A stretch of DNA of 64,000 nucleotides from positions 1-64,000 of the forward strand of contig NZ_STFZ01000002.1 in the NCBI RefSeq assembly GCF_005222845.1. Reading direction: 5' to 3'. Of this stretch, positions 55,017 to 64,000 are shown piece after piece. Origin of the DNA: Rhizobium sp. FY34. GTDB taxonomy: Bacteria > Pseudomonadota > Alphaproteobacteria > Rhizobiales > Rhizobiaceae. A model generated the notes under the pieces. That model had not been told where the DNA came from, searched no databases, and saw nothing but the letters and a program-made list of their open reading frames with translations. Numbering within the stretch: position 1 is the first letter of the stretch; each line of letters begins with the position of its first letter. Both the position numbers and the translations under genes were made by a program.

Positions 55017-57575
55017 TCAGGTGGATGGCGGGTCCTGCGGGTTGGCCAAAGCCCTGATCAGGGCGCTGACCAGCGATTTTGCCTCATAGGGTTTGCGCAC
55101 AACAGGCACTTCGAAACTGGCCGGGATCACCGACTGGTCGCTATAGCCTGTGGCAAAGATGAAGGGCACGTTGCGACGCGCCAGTTCCTCGGCAATTGGC
55201 AGCGATGTGCCGGAGCCGAGATTGACATCGAGCACCGCAATATCCGGCGTAAAACTCTTCAGCTGGCGAAACGCCTCGGCGGCTGAGGGCGCGGTCGTCA
55301 CCCGCGTGATGCCATTGTCCATCAGCATGGCTTCCACGTCGGCGGCCACGAGCATCTGGTCCTCCACCAGCAGAAGATCCAGTTCCCGTAAGGTCGAGGC
55401 GATATCCGCCGCTGAAACGCCGCCGAGCACGATATCGTGCAGCATTGCCGGTGCGTCTGTGCGGTGCAGGTGCTTGGCCGGCACGAAGAAACGGGCGGAA
55501 AGCCCTTCCGGCAGGTAAGAGACCTCGCTTCGTCCGCCGATTTCATACGGAATACTGCGGTCGATCAGCACGGTGCCGAAACCGGAGCGCGATGGGCGCG
55601 CCACCAGAGGCCCGCCGGTTTCCAGCCAGTCCATTTCGCAATCGCCTTCATCCGTCAGCAGCCAGCGGATATCGAGATGCCCTTTGCTGACGGAAAGCGC
55701 ACCATATTTGGCGGCATTCGTCGACATTTCATGCAGGACGAGCGCCATGACGGAAAAGGCGCGGCTGTCCAGCCAGACATCCGGGCCAGACAGGGTAATC
55801 TTGCGGTCTCCATCGCCATAGGGCTTCAGTTCGGCTTCCAGGAGTTCGCGCAGCGCGCCACCATCGCTGCCGCGCACCACCTGGTCATGGGCATAGGACA
55901 GCGCCTGGATGCGGCCCTTCAGTGTCGCGACATAATCACTGATGGCCCGGCCTTCCTTGACCGGATGCCCGACCAGAGACTTGATGACCGCCAGGATGTT
56001 TTTCACCCGGTGGTTCAATTCCTCGTTCAGCATGCGCTGGCGCACATCCGCCTTGCCACGCTCATCGGCCAGCATCTCATTGTGGTGCAGCACCACCTCC
56101 ACCAGAACCGCACGAATGGCTTCGGCGATTTCCCATTCACCGTCTGCCCAGCGCTGCGCCCTGTGGTGCACCGTCTGCTTCCAGATGGCAAAGCTGGTGC
56201 GTGGTGTCAGCCGATCGCCCAGCGGACCGCTGACATAGGACTTGTCGGGATTGCCGGCCCAGTTCAGCGTCTGCACCAGTTCGCGCCGGAAAAAGAACAG
56301 ATAATCACGCGGCCGCTGCGAGAGGGGAATGGCCAGCACGCCGCAAACATCGGCAGCATAATCGGCCGTCTGCGGCAGATGCATCGAGATGTGATCCGTT
56401 CCCCAGATGCGGCCATTAGCGACGGAGCTGACGAAATCGGCAATGTCTGCGATGTCTCTCTCCGGCGGCACGGAACCGACACCGGTCCAGATGCCATCGA
56501 GCCACAGGCCAACGCCGTCGCAGGGCATGATGCCGGCAAATTCGTCCAGCGACTGGCGCAACAGACCACTGATGTCGGCGTTCTGCGATGCCGTCTGCAA
56601 AAAACGATCCAGCGAGCGGCGCGCGCTGTTGGCGGTATCGAGTATCTGCTTCTGCTTCAGCGCGCTCAGGTGCAGCGAGAAGAATTCGCCGAACATTTCG
56701 GCGGCCACCCGCTGCGGCATTCCAAGCGCCTTCGGCTCATAATGATGGCAGGCAATAAGCCCCCACAATTCTCCATCAACAATGATGGAGATCGACATGG
56801 ACGCGGCCACGCCCATATTGCGCAGATATTCGCAGTGAATGGGGGAAACACTGCGCAGATGGGCAAAAGACATGTCCAGCGGCTGGCCGTCATCATCAAC
56901 ACCCGCCACCATCGGCACCCTTATGCCGCTGGCATCCGAGATCACCCGGATGGTGTTTTTCAGATAAAGGATACGCGCCTGTTTCGGGATGTCGCTGGCG
57001 GGGAAATACTGCCCCTTGAAGCTTTCCAGATCGCGGCGCTTGTATTCGCTCACCACCTTGCCAGAACCGTCATGCTCGAAGCGATAGATCATGACTCGGT
57101 CGTAGCCAAGCATGGCAAAAATCAACCGCACCGATTTTTCCACCAATTCGTCAATGCCGGAGATGGCACGGATACGGCTGATCAGCATGCGCGCCATTTC
57201 GAGTGGCTGATCGGTATCGGCCAAGGCCGGCTCGAACTCCATGATCGCGCAGCTTTCCAGCCGATGCACGGCGATATCGAATGTGCCGCCCGGCAGGGCG
57301 ACCCCAAGCCGAAGGGCTGGTCGGGCCGGATCATCGGACGTGGCCAGCGCATTGCGCAGCGTATGGGCAAGTTCAGCCCCCAGCGCCTCGTCCAGCCTTT
57401 GCCCGACAAGGTCACGGGACAGGCCGAGCATCGTCATTGCATTGGCAGAATGGCGCAGAATATGCCCACCGCTCGGCTCGCAGACGATCAGGCAACCATG
57501 CGGCTGTATGCTGTCTGGTATGTGGATCGGTTCGCGGTCGCAATTCGTCAGGTCGACCGTAGAGGCATTAGGCAT
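55017..57575 (-). CDS. bphP: Bacteriophytochrome hybrid HWE-type histidine kinase with receiver domain
   Basis: The 852-residue photoreceptor has PAS, GAF and PHY domains. The biliverdin-binding Cys12 lies in LTNCDREPIH and the GAF motif YFPASDIP is present. The transmitter is HWE type (LNHRVKNIL with the phospho-His near residue 521, MSTNAAKYGAL, and the W-x-E of DWLETGGP), followed by a C-terminal receiver domain (VEDQ, PDIAVLDVNLGSG with Asp near 781). It senses red/far-red light; light then changes kinase activity. The architecture is like Agrobacterium Agp2-type proteins. The ATG at 57575 overlaps the heme oxygenase stop by 8 bases and has an AGGGA site; a longer start is less likely. 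Confidence 0.93.
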   Translation of the reverse strand: MPNASTVDLTNCDREPIHIPDSIQPHGCLIVCEPSGGHILRHSANAMTMLGLSRDLVGQRLDEALGAELAHTLRNALATSDDPARPALRLGVALPGGTFDIAVHRLESCAIMEFEPALADTDQPLEMARMLISRIRAISGIDELVEKSVRLIFAMLGYDRVMIYRFEHDGSGKVVSEYKRRDLESFKGQYFPASDIPKQARILYLKNTIRVISDASGIRVPMVAGVDDDGQPLDMSFAHLRSVSPIHCEYLRNMGVAASMSISIIVDGELWGLIACHHYEPKALGMPQRVAAEMFGEFFSLHLSALKQKQILDTANSARRSLDRFLQTASQNADISGLLRQSLDEFAGIMPCDGVGLWLDGIWTGVGSVPPERDIADIADFVSSVANGRIWGTDHISMHLPQTADYAADVCGVLAIPLSQRPRDYLFFFRRELVQTLNWAGNPDKSYVSGPLGDRLTPRTSFAIWKQTVHHRAQRWADGEWEIAEAIRAVLVEVVLHHNEMLADERGKADVRQRMLNEELNHRVKNILAVIKSLVGHPVKEGRAISDYVATLKGRIQALSYAHDQVVRGSDGGALRELLEAELKPYGDGDRKITLSGPDVWLDSRAFSVMALVLHEMSTNAAKYGALSVSKGHLDIRWLLTDEGDCEMDWLETGGPLVARPSRSGFGTVLIDRSIPYEIGGRSEVSYLPEGLSARFFVPAKHLHRTDAPAMLHDIVLGGVSAADIASTLRELDLLLVEDQMLVAADVEAMLMDNGITRVTTAPSAAEAFRQLKSFTPDIAVLDVNLGSGTSLPIAEELARRNVPFIFATGYSDQSVIPASFEVPVVRKPYEAKSLVSALIRALANPQDPPST

Positions 57576-58119
57576 CAATATTTTCCCTGAAGGCAGTTTC
57601 CGCCACGGCAAATGCTACCTGCGACGCTTCGACCACCCTGTCCATGTGCATCTGCGGCGCGCTGTCGAGAAACTGTAGAAAGGTCTTCCAGTCCTTAGAC
57701 TGCGCCTGTCCTGCCAGATGAGAGGCTCCGTATGCCTCACTCAGTCCGAGATCGCGGGCGCGGACATAGAGGATCCGTGCGCCAAGAGACGATCCCTGCA
57801 AAACGTAGAGCACACCCATCAGGCTTTCCAGATCACTCCTGATAGAAATATCGTGTACGGGCGGCCTTACCGTCACATTCAGGTCGTCCATGTCGCGCAG
57901 GATGAGATCGCCGATGAAGCGTGGACGCCAGCCGGAAAAATGCACTGGCCAGGGCATTTCAGTCAGTCGCGCCTCCAGCGGCAGACGAAATGCATGCAGG
58001 CCTTGCAAATAGAGACGGTATCGTTCCAATGTGTCGAAGGAACCGACGGCAGTATCGACCGCGGAATGTTGGTGGGAGGTTCGCTCCCTCAGCAGGAATC
58101 GACGCGATGATGCGGTCAT
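57568..58119 (-). CDS. bphO: Biliverdin-producing heme oxygenase
   Basis: The 183-residue protein has the heme oxygenase pattern: RERTSHQHSAVD with the proximal His near residue 16, and a distal-helix region LMGVLYVLQGSSLGARIL. It opens heme to biliverdin, the chromophore of the phytochrome encoded next, with which it overlaps by 8 bases. The start at 58119 has no good Shine-Dalgarno and the frame is open upstream, so the N-terminus is uncertain. Confidence 0.9.
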   Translation of the reverse strand: MTASSRRFLLRERTSHQHSAVDTAVGSFDTLERYRLYLQGLHAFRLPLEARLTEMPWPVHFSGWRPRFIGDLILRDMDDLNVTVRPPVHDISIRSDLESLMGVLYVLQGSSLGARILYVRARDLGLSEAYGASHLAGQAQSKDWKTFLQFLDSAPQMHMDRVVEASQVAFAVAETAFRENIDA

Positions 58120-58267
58120 GGGGGGAAGCAATGCAATGTTGACGATATCATCATTTCTAGCGCATCTGTGCGTGACGGCAACCGCCACTCTCCTGTATCG
58201 CACATAAAGGTTGCGCGCCGCCTCTCGTCAGGCCGACGCAGCCTTTGGAAAAGGATGATGTTCAACC

Positions 58268-59437
58268 GTGAATGACACCGATAAAACACCGGTGGGACCG
58301 CGCTGGCTTGGTCCCGTCGCTCCCATGCGCATCGCACTCATCCCGCCTATTTCGGCTGCGCGCTGGTTGCTTGTGCTTGTGGTCTTCGCCGGCATTTATT
58401 TCTTCCATGGCTTTCTCGTTCCGGTGCTGGCGGCACTGGTCATCGGCTTTGCCAGCTGGCCGATCTATCGCGAACTGCTGCGCCGGGTTGGCGGCAACAC
58501 AACGCTTGCCGCCACCATCGCGCTGCTGCTGGTCCTGTCATTCCTGATCGTGCCTGTCGGCATCGCAATTTCCTATACGATCGGTGAAGTACGCGAATGG
58601 ATCGGCTGGGCCCTGCAGGCCAACCGGATCGGCTCACCGCCGCCGGTCTGGATCGTCAACCTGCCGATCGCCGGCGAATGGCTGGCCGCCCTTTGGGAGC
58701 GCCATATCGGCGAGCCGGGCGCGATCGGCGCCCTTGTGCAACTCGTCAGCGGCGCAAATATCGGCAATATCTACCGCGGCGTCATTGCCGCCGGCGACGG
58801 TGTCTTCCATCTGCTCCTGACGCTGCTGTTCATGCTGATCGCGCTGTTCTTCGTCTATCGTGACGGAGCCGCTTTCTCGCGTCAGATCGATATGCTGGGC
58901 GAACGCATCCTGCCGACGCGCTGGGAGCGCATTTCACGCGTGGTTCCGGCCACGATCAGCTCCACCGTCACCGGCATGACACTGATCGCGATTGGCGAAG
59001 GCATCGTGCTGGGCATTGCCTACTGGATTGCCGGCGTCCCCTCGCCTGTCACGCTGGGCGTGCTGACCGGGTTGATGGCACTGATCCCCGGCGGGGCACC
59101 TTTGTCCTTCACACTCGTATCGATCTATCTGGTTGCCAGCGGATCGACTTTTGCCGGCATTGCGCTCTTCGTCTGGGGTTCCGTGGAACTGTTCATCGTC
59201 GACAAGACGCTTCGGCCAAGGCTTGTCGGAGGCCCGATCAAACTACCCTTCCTGCCGACATTTTTCGGCCTGGTGGGCGGCGTGAAGACCATGGGCTTCC
59301 TTGGCCTGTTCATCGGTCCGGTGCTGATGGCGCTGCTGGTCGCCATCTGGCGCGAATGGATGCGCGAAATCGAACTGGCGGCGGTGCCGCCAGTTCCGGT
59401 CGAGGGCGATGTGGCAAAAAGCCGTCGGCTCGCCTGA
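58268..59437 (+). CDS. AI-2E family transporter (UPF0118)
   Basis: The 389-residue protein has about eight membrane spans and the AI-2E pattern, with GVLTGLMALIPGGAPLSF and a late VKTMGFLGLFIGPVLMALL. Family members have been linked to export of autoinducer-2 and to sodium/proton antiport, so the substrate is open. The start is a GTG at 58268, divergent from bphO. Confidence 0.87.
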   Translation: MNDTDKTPVGPRWLGPVAPMRIALIPPISAARWLLVLVVFAGIYFFHGFLVPVLAALVIGFASWPIYRELLRRVGGNTTLAATIALLLVLSFLIVPVGIAISYTIGEVREWIGWALQANRIGSPPPVWIVNLPIAGEWLAALWERHIGEPGAIGALVQLVSGANIGNIYRGVIAAGDGVFHLLLTLLFMLIALFFVYRDGAAFSRQIDMLGERILPTRWERISRVVPATISSTVTGMTLIAIGEGIVLGIAYWIAGVPSPVTLGVLTGLMALIPGGAPLSFTLVSIYLVASGSTFAGIALFVWGSVELFIVDKTLRPRLVGGPIKLPFLPTFFGLVGGVKTMGFLGLFIGPVLMALLVAIWREWMREIELAAVPPVPVEGDVAKSRRLA

Positions 59438-59445
59438 TCCATCAA

Positions 59446-59913
59446 TCAATCCTTGAGTCTCTTTTCCATGAAGAGGCTCAAGGGATCGGGCTTGTAGCTG
59501 CCGAAAGGCTCGATCTCGACATAGCCCGCCTTGCGATAGAGGCCGATCGCTTCCGGCTGATAAATGCCGGTTTCAAGCCGCAGAACGCCAACACCGAGCC
59601 GCAGCGCTTCTGCTTCCAGCGTGTCCAGAAGCCGCTTGCCGAGCTTTAGGCCGCGGGCCTTGTCATCAACGAACATCCGTTTGATTTCACCGCTCTGGTC
59701 GGCGTAGCAGACAATGCTGGCGCAACCGAGCACATCCTCCCCATCGCGCGCCACGAAAAACGAAACATTGGCCTCTTCAAGATCCTCAAGCGGCAGCATA
59801 TGGTTGCTTTCGGCGGGATAGAGCGAGGCTGCATAGGCGCTGGAAAGCTCCAGGAGACGGATGACACCCTCCTGACGCGGTGGCTCCCGACCAATGACAA
59901 TTTCTCTCTGCAT
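59446..59913 (-). CDS. GNAT-family N-acetyltransferase
   Basis: The 155-residue protein has the GNAT core: IKRMFVDDKARGLKLGKRLL is motif A, with an acetyl-CoA pyrophosphate loop, and LRLETGIYQPEAIGLYRKAGYVEIEPF is motif B. The acceptor is unknown. The start at 59913 has GAGGA 8 bases upstream. It converges on the AI-2E transporter with 8 bases between stops. Confidence 0.88.
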   Translation of the reverse strand: MQREIVIGREPPRQEGVIRLLELSSAYAASLYPAESNHMLPLEDLEEANVSFFVARDGEDVLGCASIVCYADQSGEIKRMFVDDKARGLKLGKRLLDTLEAEALRLGVGVLRLETGIYQPEAIGLYRKAGYVEIEPFGSYKPDPLSLFMEKRLKD

Positions 59914-60004
59914 GCTGCATTTCCTCAGTGATTTTCGACCTGCCTTCACGCGGTCATGATTTTCCCCTTACCGTCAAGTTTGCAACCAGACAAGGAACGC
60001 GGGA

Positions 60005-60418
60005 ATGCAGGCAGCCCTCATCATGATGACCATTCTCGGTTGTGACGACAGCGCCACAGATTGCCAATATATAGCAACCCTCAACCAGCGCTGGCCGAGT
60101 ATCGCGCTCTGCGATTCTGTCTCGGAAAAGGAGTTACAGGCCTTCGTTAACGTGTCCTACCCGGTCGTGATCGCCGTATGCCAGGATCCGACCATAACGG
60201 AGGCTAAGGCAGCCACCTCGCCTTCCCTGCCGCTGAAGCAGACGCCGACGCCTCAATCACCGGCGCAGGAGCGCGCCCAGGAACAAACGCTGGCGCAGCA
60301 GGCCATCACTCGTGCGAAAACCATCCTGCCGGATGCCGAGAAGATGCGTCACTTGGTGCGCAGCCCCTTGCGTCTGGCGGAGGATGGTTACAGCTGGGTG
60401 GTGCGCAAACTGCGCTGA
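60005..60418 (+). CDS. Conserved hypothetical protein
   Basis: The 137-residue protein starts MQAALIMMTILGCDDSATDCQYIATL and has four cysteines (in GCDDS, DCQYI, ALCDS and AVCQD) in its first 65 residues, then a Pro/Gln-rich linker and a basic C-terminus (LAEDGYSWVVRKLR). I recall such N-termini in rhizobial proteins of unknown function. The cysteine spacing could form two disulfides or bind metal. A GGAACGCGGGA ribosome-binding site precedes the ATG. Confidence 0.72.
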   Translation: MQAALIMMTILGCDDSATDCQYIATLNQRWPSIALCDSVSEKELQAFVNVSYPVVIAVCQDPTITEAKAATSPSLPLKQTPTPQSPAQERAQEQTLAQQAITRAKTILPDAEKMRHLVRSPLRLAEDGYSWVVRKLR

Positions 60419-60436
60419 GGAACGGGATCGCCCGTG

Positions 60437-61573
60437 TCAGGCGGCAATCGCTGCCTGGTCGGCAAAGCTTCGCGCCAACTGCCGCTCTTCGCTGTGATGC
60501 AGCGTCTCGACCATGTCGAGCAATTCGTTGACCGGCGAGAATGGCTCGGCGCTTCTGGCAAAACGCTGCATCAGAGGCGCGCAGATGCTGTCGGCGGAAC
60601 TCACATAGGCGTGCGACATCATCTCGCGCCACAGCATGGTCGCTTCGACAAAGACATCGGCAACGTCGCGGCCAAGCCCCGCTGATTCGTAAAGGGCGCG
60701 CACCGCATGGCGCCGCCCGGTTGCCATGATCGAGCGCACGCGCCGATCTTCAAGACCGGAGAGATCGGTCATGGCGGCTGCAAAGAATTCGATACGGCCG
60801 CTGCACAGAGCATGCATCAGGAAAGCAGGTGTCAGCCGACCGGCATCGCGCAGATGCGCAACAAGCGCCGGCATTTCCTCCGGCAGTGCCTGACCAGCCA
60901 GTGCAATGGTGGCGGCATTGCCGGCCTGGCGCGTGACATGCGAAATGCGCGCAGCACTCAGCGTCGATTGGACGAGCGGCGACAGCGCCAGTGCCGAGCT
61001 GACATGGTGAACAAGAAGATCGCGGGCCTCGGCCGGCAGGTCCGTGCGCACAAGCAAAAGGTTGCGGATATCGGCTACGCGGCCATGGCGCTCGGAAATC
61101 CGCTTCAGCGAATAGCGGGTCAGAAGCGCCTGCCGGTTTTCCAGGAGAAGCAGGATTTCGCCCTGATCGCCAACTTCTGCTATGGCAGCCGCAACACCGC
61201 GCGTCACGACAGGGCGGGCGGCAATCAGGCCGCGTGTCAGATTACTGCCGCGACCGACGAGATCTACAAGATCGGCCTCGGAAAGAACCGGCGAAAGCGT
61301 AAGCACCGGGCAGGCAATTTCGGGCTGATCTTCCGCCAGCGCCAGAATGAGGGCACGCGGCGCCGATGCGACCGGCGCGATGGCTTCAGACAGCGCACGG
61401 CGCACATTGGGAGACGGATCGTCGAGTAGATGCATCATGGCATGCACGGCCGCCAGGCGCTGCGTATCGTCGAAACTCAGCTTCGAGAAGGCCTTGACCA
61501 GCGCCTGGGCAGCCCGTGCCCGGTCTGTTGCGCCCGCGGTTTCTGCCCAACGAAGAAAAGCCCTTACAATCAC
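60437..61573 (-). CDS. DUF2336-family protein
   Basis: The 378-residue protein is almost all helical with HEAT-like repeats (LSFDDTQRLAAVHAMMHLLDDPSPNVRRALSEAI; VLSEADLVDLVGRGSNLTRGLIAARP), matching the DUF2336 family of alphaproteobacteria. No enzyme motif or signal peptide is seen. The function is unknown; a scaffolding or regulatory role is possible. Confidence 0.8.
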   Translation of the reverse strand: MIVRAFLRWAETAGATDRARAAQALVKAFSKLSFDDTQRLAAVHAMMHLLDDPSPNVRRALSEAIAPVASAPRALILALAEDQPEIACPVLTLSPVLSEADLVDLVGRGSNLTRGLIAARPVVTRGVAAAIAEVGDQGEILLLLENRQALLTRYSLKRISERHGRVADIRNLLLVRTDLPAEARDLLVHHVSSALALSPLVQSTLSAARISHVTRQAGNAATIALAGQALPEEMPALVAHLRDAGRLTPAFLMHALCSGRIEFFAAAMTDLSGLEDRRVRSIMATGRRHAVRALYESAGLGRDVADVFVEATMLWREMMSHAYVSSADSICAPLMQRFARSAEPFSPVNELLDMVETLHHSEERQLARSFADQAAIAA

Positions 61574-61709
61574 TGGTACGCGCCTTCAATGATGGGAGTG
61601 CTCAACTGTCGACGTCTCCCTGCCGGACAGGCTAGAGAGAAATGGTTTATGATCGGTTCACCATATCCGTTAATCTTCGGATGTCGGGCTGTGAGCTGCG
61701 CGATGCGCC

Positions 61710-62315
61710 TCAGCGCGGCGGGCGCTTCAGCTGAAAGACGTCTGCTCCGCCATCGGCATAATCCATATAGCCCATGCGGGCGACAGGGCTGGCAAGCACC
61801 ATATCGATGCGGCCATCGCGGATGATCTCCTCACTGAGATGAATGCCTAGAACCTGGCCGAACACCATCACCGATTCGGACTCCTGCCCTTGCAGATCAC
61901 GCGGCACGATCACTTCGGTGACCCGGCATTCCAGCGCTGCAAAGGCCTCGGCCACGAAGGGCGCATCGACCAGTTCCCCCATCTTCGGGGTCAGCCCGGC
62001 CAAAGCAAATTCATCGACGCCGTAATCGACCGGAGCCGACGAGACATTCATTTTGTCGACCAGCGGCCGGCTGACCAGGCTTGCCGTGAAAAACCCGGTC
62101 TCCTCGGCATTCTTCAGGCTGTGCTTGCGGCCGCTTGAAGAAAACATGATGATCTTTGGGCGATCGGAGACGATATTGAAGAAAGAATAGGGTGACAGGT
62201 TGAACGAGCCGTCCCTGCCCTTCGTGCCGATCCAGCCGATTGGCCGCGGTGCAACGATGGCCTTGAACGGATCATGCGCCATGCCATGCTGGTTTGTGTC
62301 GGTCGTATAAAACAT
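61710..62315 (-). CDS. Flavin reductase-like domain protein
   Basis: The 201-residue protein matches the FMN-binding split-barrel flavin reductase family (APRPIGWIGT, SYSFFNIVSDRPKIIMF-like core, ETGFFTASL). Members reduce flavin or bind FMN for oxygenases. It lies 5 bases downstream of the nitroreductase-type gene on the same strand, so the two redox proteins are probably made together. Confidence 0.86.
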   Translation of the reverse strand: MFYTTDTNQHGMAHDPFKAIVAPRPIGWIGTKGRDGSFNLSPYSFFNIVSDRPKIIMFSSSGRKHSLKNAEETGFFTASLVSRPLVDKMNVSSAPVDYGVDEFALAGLTPKMGELVDAPFVAEAFAALECRVTEVIVPRDLQGQESESVMVFGQVLGIHLSEEIIRDGRIDMVLASPVARMGYMDYADGGADVFQLKRPPR

Positions 62316-62320
62316 GGGCG

Positions 62321-62908
62321 TCAGGCTTCCTCGCCGCCGGTCCAGGTGACGATCTGCGACAGGTCCGGGCGCGGTCTGTCTGTCTGCGGGAAGTTGGTGG
62401 AACCTATATAGAGGAAGCCAGCGACCTTCTCTTCTGCCCGAACGCCGAGAATTGCCTTGGCAGTTTCGTCATAGGAGATCCATTCGCTCAGCCAGTTGGC
62501 GGCAAAGCCATGGGCATTGGCTGCCATGAACAGGTTGAGGCAGACGGCACCGGCCGAAAGCTCCTGCTCCCAGACTGGGACTTTCACATGCGGTGCCGCG
62601 CAGCTGACAACGGCGATGACCAAAGGCGCACGCAAAAGCCGCTGGCGCTCCACCTCCTGCATTTCCAGGGTCATATCCGGGTTGCGCGCCAGCGCCACGG
62701 CCAGCAACTGTTCGCCAAGCCTTGCCCGCTCAGAGCCGCGATAGACGATGAAGCGCCAGGGCGCCAGCTTGCCGTGATCGGGCACCCGCGACGCCAGCGT
62801 CAGCATGGCGGTGATGGCGCTGCGGTCGGGCCCCGGCTCCATCATCTGAGGAGCTGGAATGGAACGGCGTGTGCTCAAATAATCGAAAAGATGCGGATTG
62901 TTCGCCAT
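62321..62908 (-). CDS. Nitroreductase-family flavoprotein
   Basis: The 195-residue protein begins [15 protein letters not shown] and has [44 protein letters not shown] and a C-terminal GFLYIGS, as in the short YdjA-like nitroreductases that bind FMN and NAD(P)H. The substrate is unknown. The start at 62908 is chosen from the family; the frame is open upstream to 62989 and the ribosome-binding site is weak. Confidence 0.9.
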   Translation of the reverse strand: MANNPHLFDYLSTRRSIPAPQMMEPGPDRSAITAMLTLASRVPDHGKLAPWRFIVYRGSERARLGEQLLAVALARNPDMTLEMQEVERQRLLRAPLVIAVVSCAAPHVKVPVWEQELSAGAVCLNLFMAANAHGFAANWLSEWISYDETAKAILGVRAEEKVAGFLYIGSTNFPQTDRPRPDLSQIVTWTGGEEA

Positions 62909-63014
62909 GATAATGATCTGCCGGGATGATGGAGTGGAACTAGATCTTGAAATTGCCGCGAGCTTGGTCTTGAAGTGACCTCTTGGCATTTCAGAGTCAA
63001 CGGTCGGAAGCGGT

Positions 63015-63983
63015 ATGAATTCACTTTCTCAGGCGGCTCTTTGTGTGGTGGTCCTTGCGGCCTGCCCCTTGGCGTCGAATGCTGCCTTGGCTCAGGATGC
63101 GTTCAAGACCTTCAAGCAGATCGACAGCACGGCGAAGATGCCGAAGCTGAATTCCTTTTCGCCGACGGTCGGCAGTCCCGTACCCGTCGCACGCGATGTG
63201 CGTCTGGATGCCAAGCTGACCGCCGATGGCCAGCCCATGCAGACGGGACTGACCTGGCGCGTGTTCAGCCCGCAACCGGGACCGGATGGCAAGCTGCCGC
63301 TGGTGGCGACCTCCGAAGGCGGCGGCGCACAGTTCCAACTGGTTCCGGGTGACTATTTCGTCAATGTTGCCTTCGGGCGCGCCGGCGTGACGAAGAAAGT
63401 CACGGTTCCGGCAACCGGCGATGTGGGCAAGCAGGCGCTGGTGCTGGATGCCGGCGGTTTCGTGCTGAATGCCGTTGCCGGTTCCGACCAGCGGCTCCCC
63501 GCCAGCAAGCTGCGCTTTTCGATCTATTCGGCGGAGGTGCGCGAAGACGGCGAGCGTGGCCTGGTGATGGCCAATGTCAAGGCCGATACGATCGTGCGCC
63601 TCAATGCGGGAACCTATCACGTCGTCTCCGAATATGGCGATATCAACGCCACGGTTCGCGCCGATATCCAGGTGGAAGCCGGAAAGCTGACGGAGGCCAC
63701 CATACAGCACCGCGCTGCGCAGATGACGCTTAAACTGGTGTCACAGGCCGGCGGCGAAGCGATTGCCGATACGGCCTGGTCCGTACTGACGGCTGGCGGC
63801 GACGTGGTCAGCGAAAGCGTAAGCGCCTTTACCACCATGGTGCTTGCGGAAGGCGATTACACGGCCGTTGCCCGCAACAAGGACAAGATCTATCAGCGCG
63901 ATTTTACCGTGCATTCAGGCCGCAATGCCGATGTGGAAGTGCTGATGCGCGACCAGCAGAGCGCCAACGTCGATCCGGATTGA
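63015..63983 (+). CDS. Exported protein of unknown function with repeated beta-sandwich-like units
   Basis: The 322-residue protein has a signal peptide ([20 protein letters not shown], cleavage near ALAQ). The mature part repeats a pattern ending [27 protein letters not shown] and [14 protein letters not shown], each preceded by a W-x-V or F-x-I strand. That gives three tandem Ig- or carboxypeptidase-regulatory-like units, probably in the periplasm. No enzyme motif is seen. The neighbour on the other strand is the nitroreductase gene. Confidence 0.7.
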   Translation: MNSLSQAALCVVVLAACPLASNAALAQDAFKTFKQIDSTAKMPKLNSFSPTVGSPVPVARDVRLDAKLTADGQPMQTGLTWRVFSPQPGPDGKLPLVATSEGGGAQFQLVPGDYFVNVAFGRAGVTKKVTVPATGDVGKQALVLDAGGFVLNAVAGSDQRLPASKLRFSIYSAEVREDGERGLVMANVKADTIVRLNAGTYHVVSEYGDINATVRADIQVEAGKLTEATIQHRAAQMTLKLVSQAGGEAIADTAWSVLTAGGDVVSESVSAFTTMVLAEGDYTAVARNKDKIYQRDFTVHSGRNADVEVLMRDQQSANVDPD

Positions 63984-64000
63984 CAGTGGCTTTGCACCGG

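Noticed and set aside
55437..57590. 717-codon open frame on the plus strand opposite bphP
   Set aside because: Antisense shadow of a clearly conserved phytochrome gene; no recognisable domains.

Overview
The window looks like a chromosomal segment of a Rhizobiaceae alphaproteobacterium (Agrobacterium/Rhizobium/Allorhizobium group). This rests on the gene order marC-gyrA-coaD-two cyclophilins-queA-tgt, tmk-holB-metG-tatD and ppiD-trpD-trpC-moaC-moeA, on a bacteriophytochrome/heme-oxygenase pair, and on GC-rich codon use. The genus is an inference from remembered synteny; no database was searched.

Region 1 (1 to about 10.5 kb) is accessory DNA. It opens with a broken IS66-family element whose end lies at 618. 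Next comes a divergent six-gene block that looks like an anti-phage modification/defence island. On the minus strand are a GHKL (MutL/MORC-type) ATPase, a Z1-domain superfamily 2 helicase, an AIPR-family protein and a RES-domain (NAD+ phosphorylase-like) protein. On the plus strand are a C5-cytosine DNA methyltransferase and an overlapping small protein with a class III nucleotidyl-cyclase-like sequence. The core of Dcm, GHKL ATPase, Z1 and AIPR resembles restriction-modification-like cassettes known from comparative genomics. The RES and cyclase-like genes on the outer sides suggest an NAD-depleting effector and a possible nucleotide-signalling or sensing part. An AT-rich, repeat-bearing stretch and a terminator separate the island from marC.

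Region 2 (10.5 to 20.8 kb) is conserved core: marC, gyrA, three single-span microproteins, coaD, periplasmic and cytoplasmic cyclophilins, queA and tgt (queuosine tRNA modification), a DUF4864 protein, a J-domain protein and an Rmf/CrpP-like small protein. Region 3 (20.9 to 25.6 kb) holds an MBOAT/SGNH-like O-acyltransferase pair, tRNA-Ser(UGA) and a polysaccharide flippase. Region 4 (25.8 to 33.4 kb) covers cell wall and housekeeping genes: rlpA, a D,D-carboxypeptidase-like gene with altered motifs, tmk, holB, metG, tatD and a metallo-beta-lactamase-fold protein.

Region 5 (33.6 to 41.2 kb) has small proteins and a tricarboxylate-transport locus: a two-component system divergent from a lone iron-type solute-binding protein and tctCBA. 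Region 6 (41.5 to 55 kb) has ppiD, trpD, trpC, moaC, moeA and a photolyase facing pyrG, secG and tpiA, followed by a lipase-like hydrolase and parE. Region 7 (55 to 64 kb) has a bacteriophytochrome HWE-kinase/response-regulator hybrid with its heme oxygenase, an AI-2E family transporter, a GNAT acetyltransferase, a DUF2336 protein, two flavin-dependent redox genes and an exported protein of unknown function.
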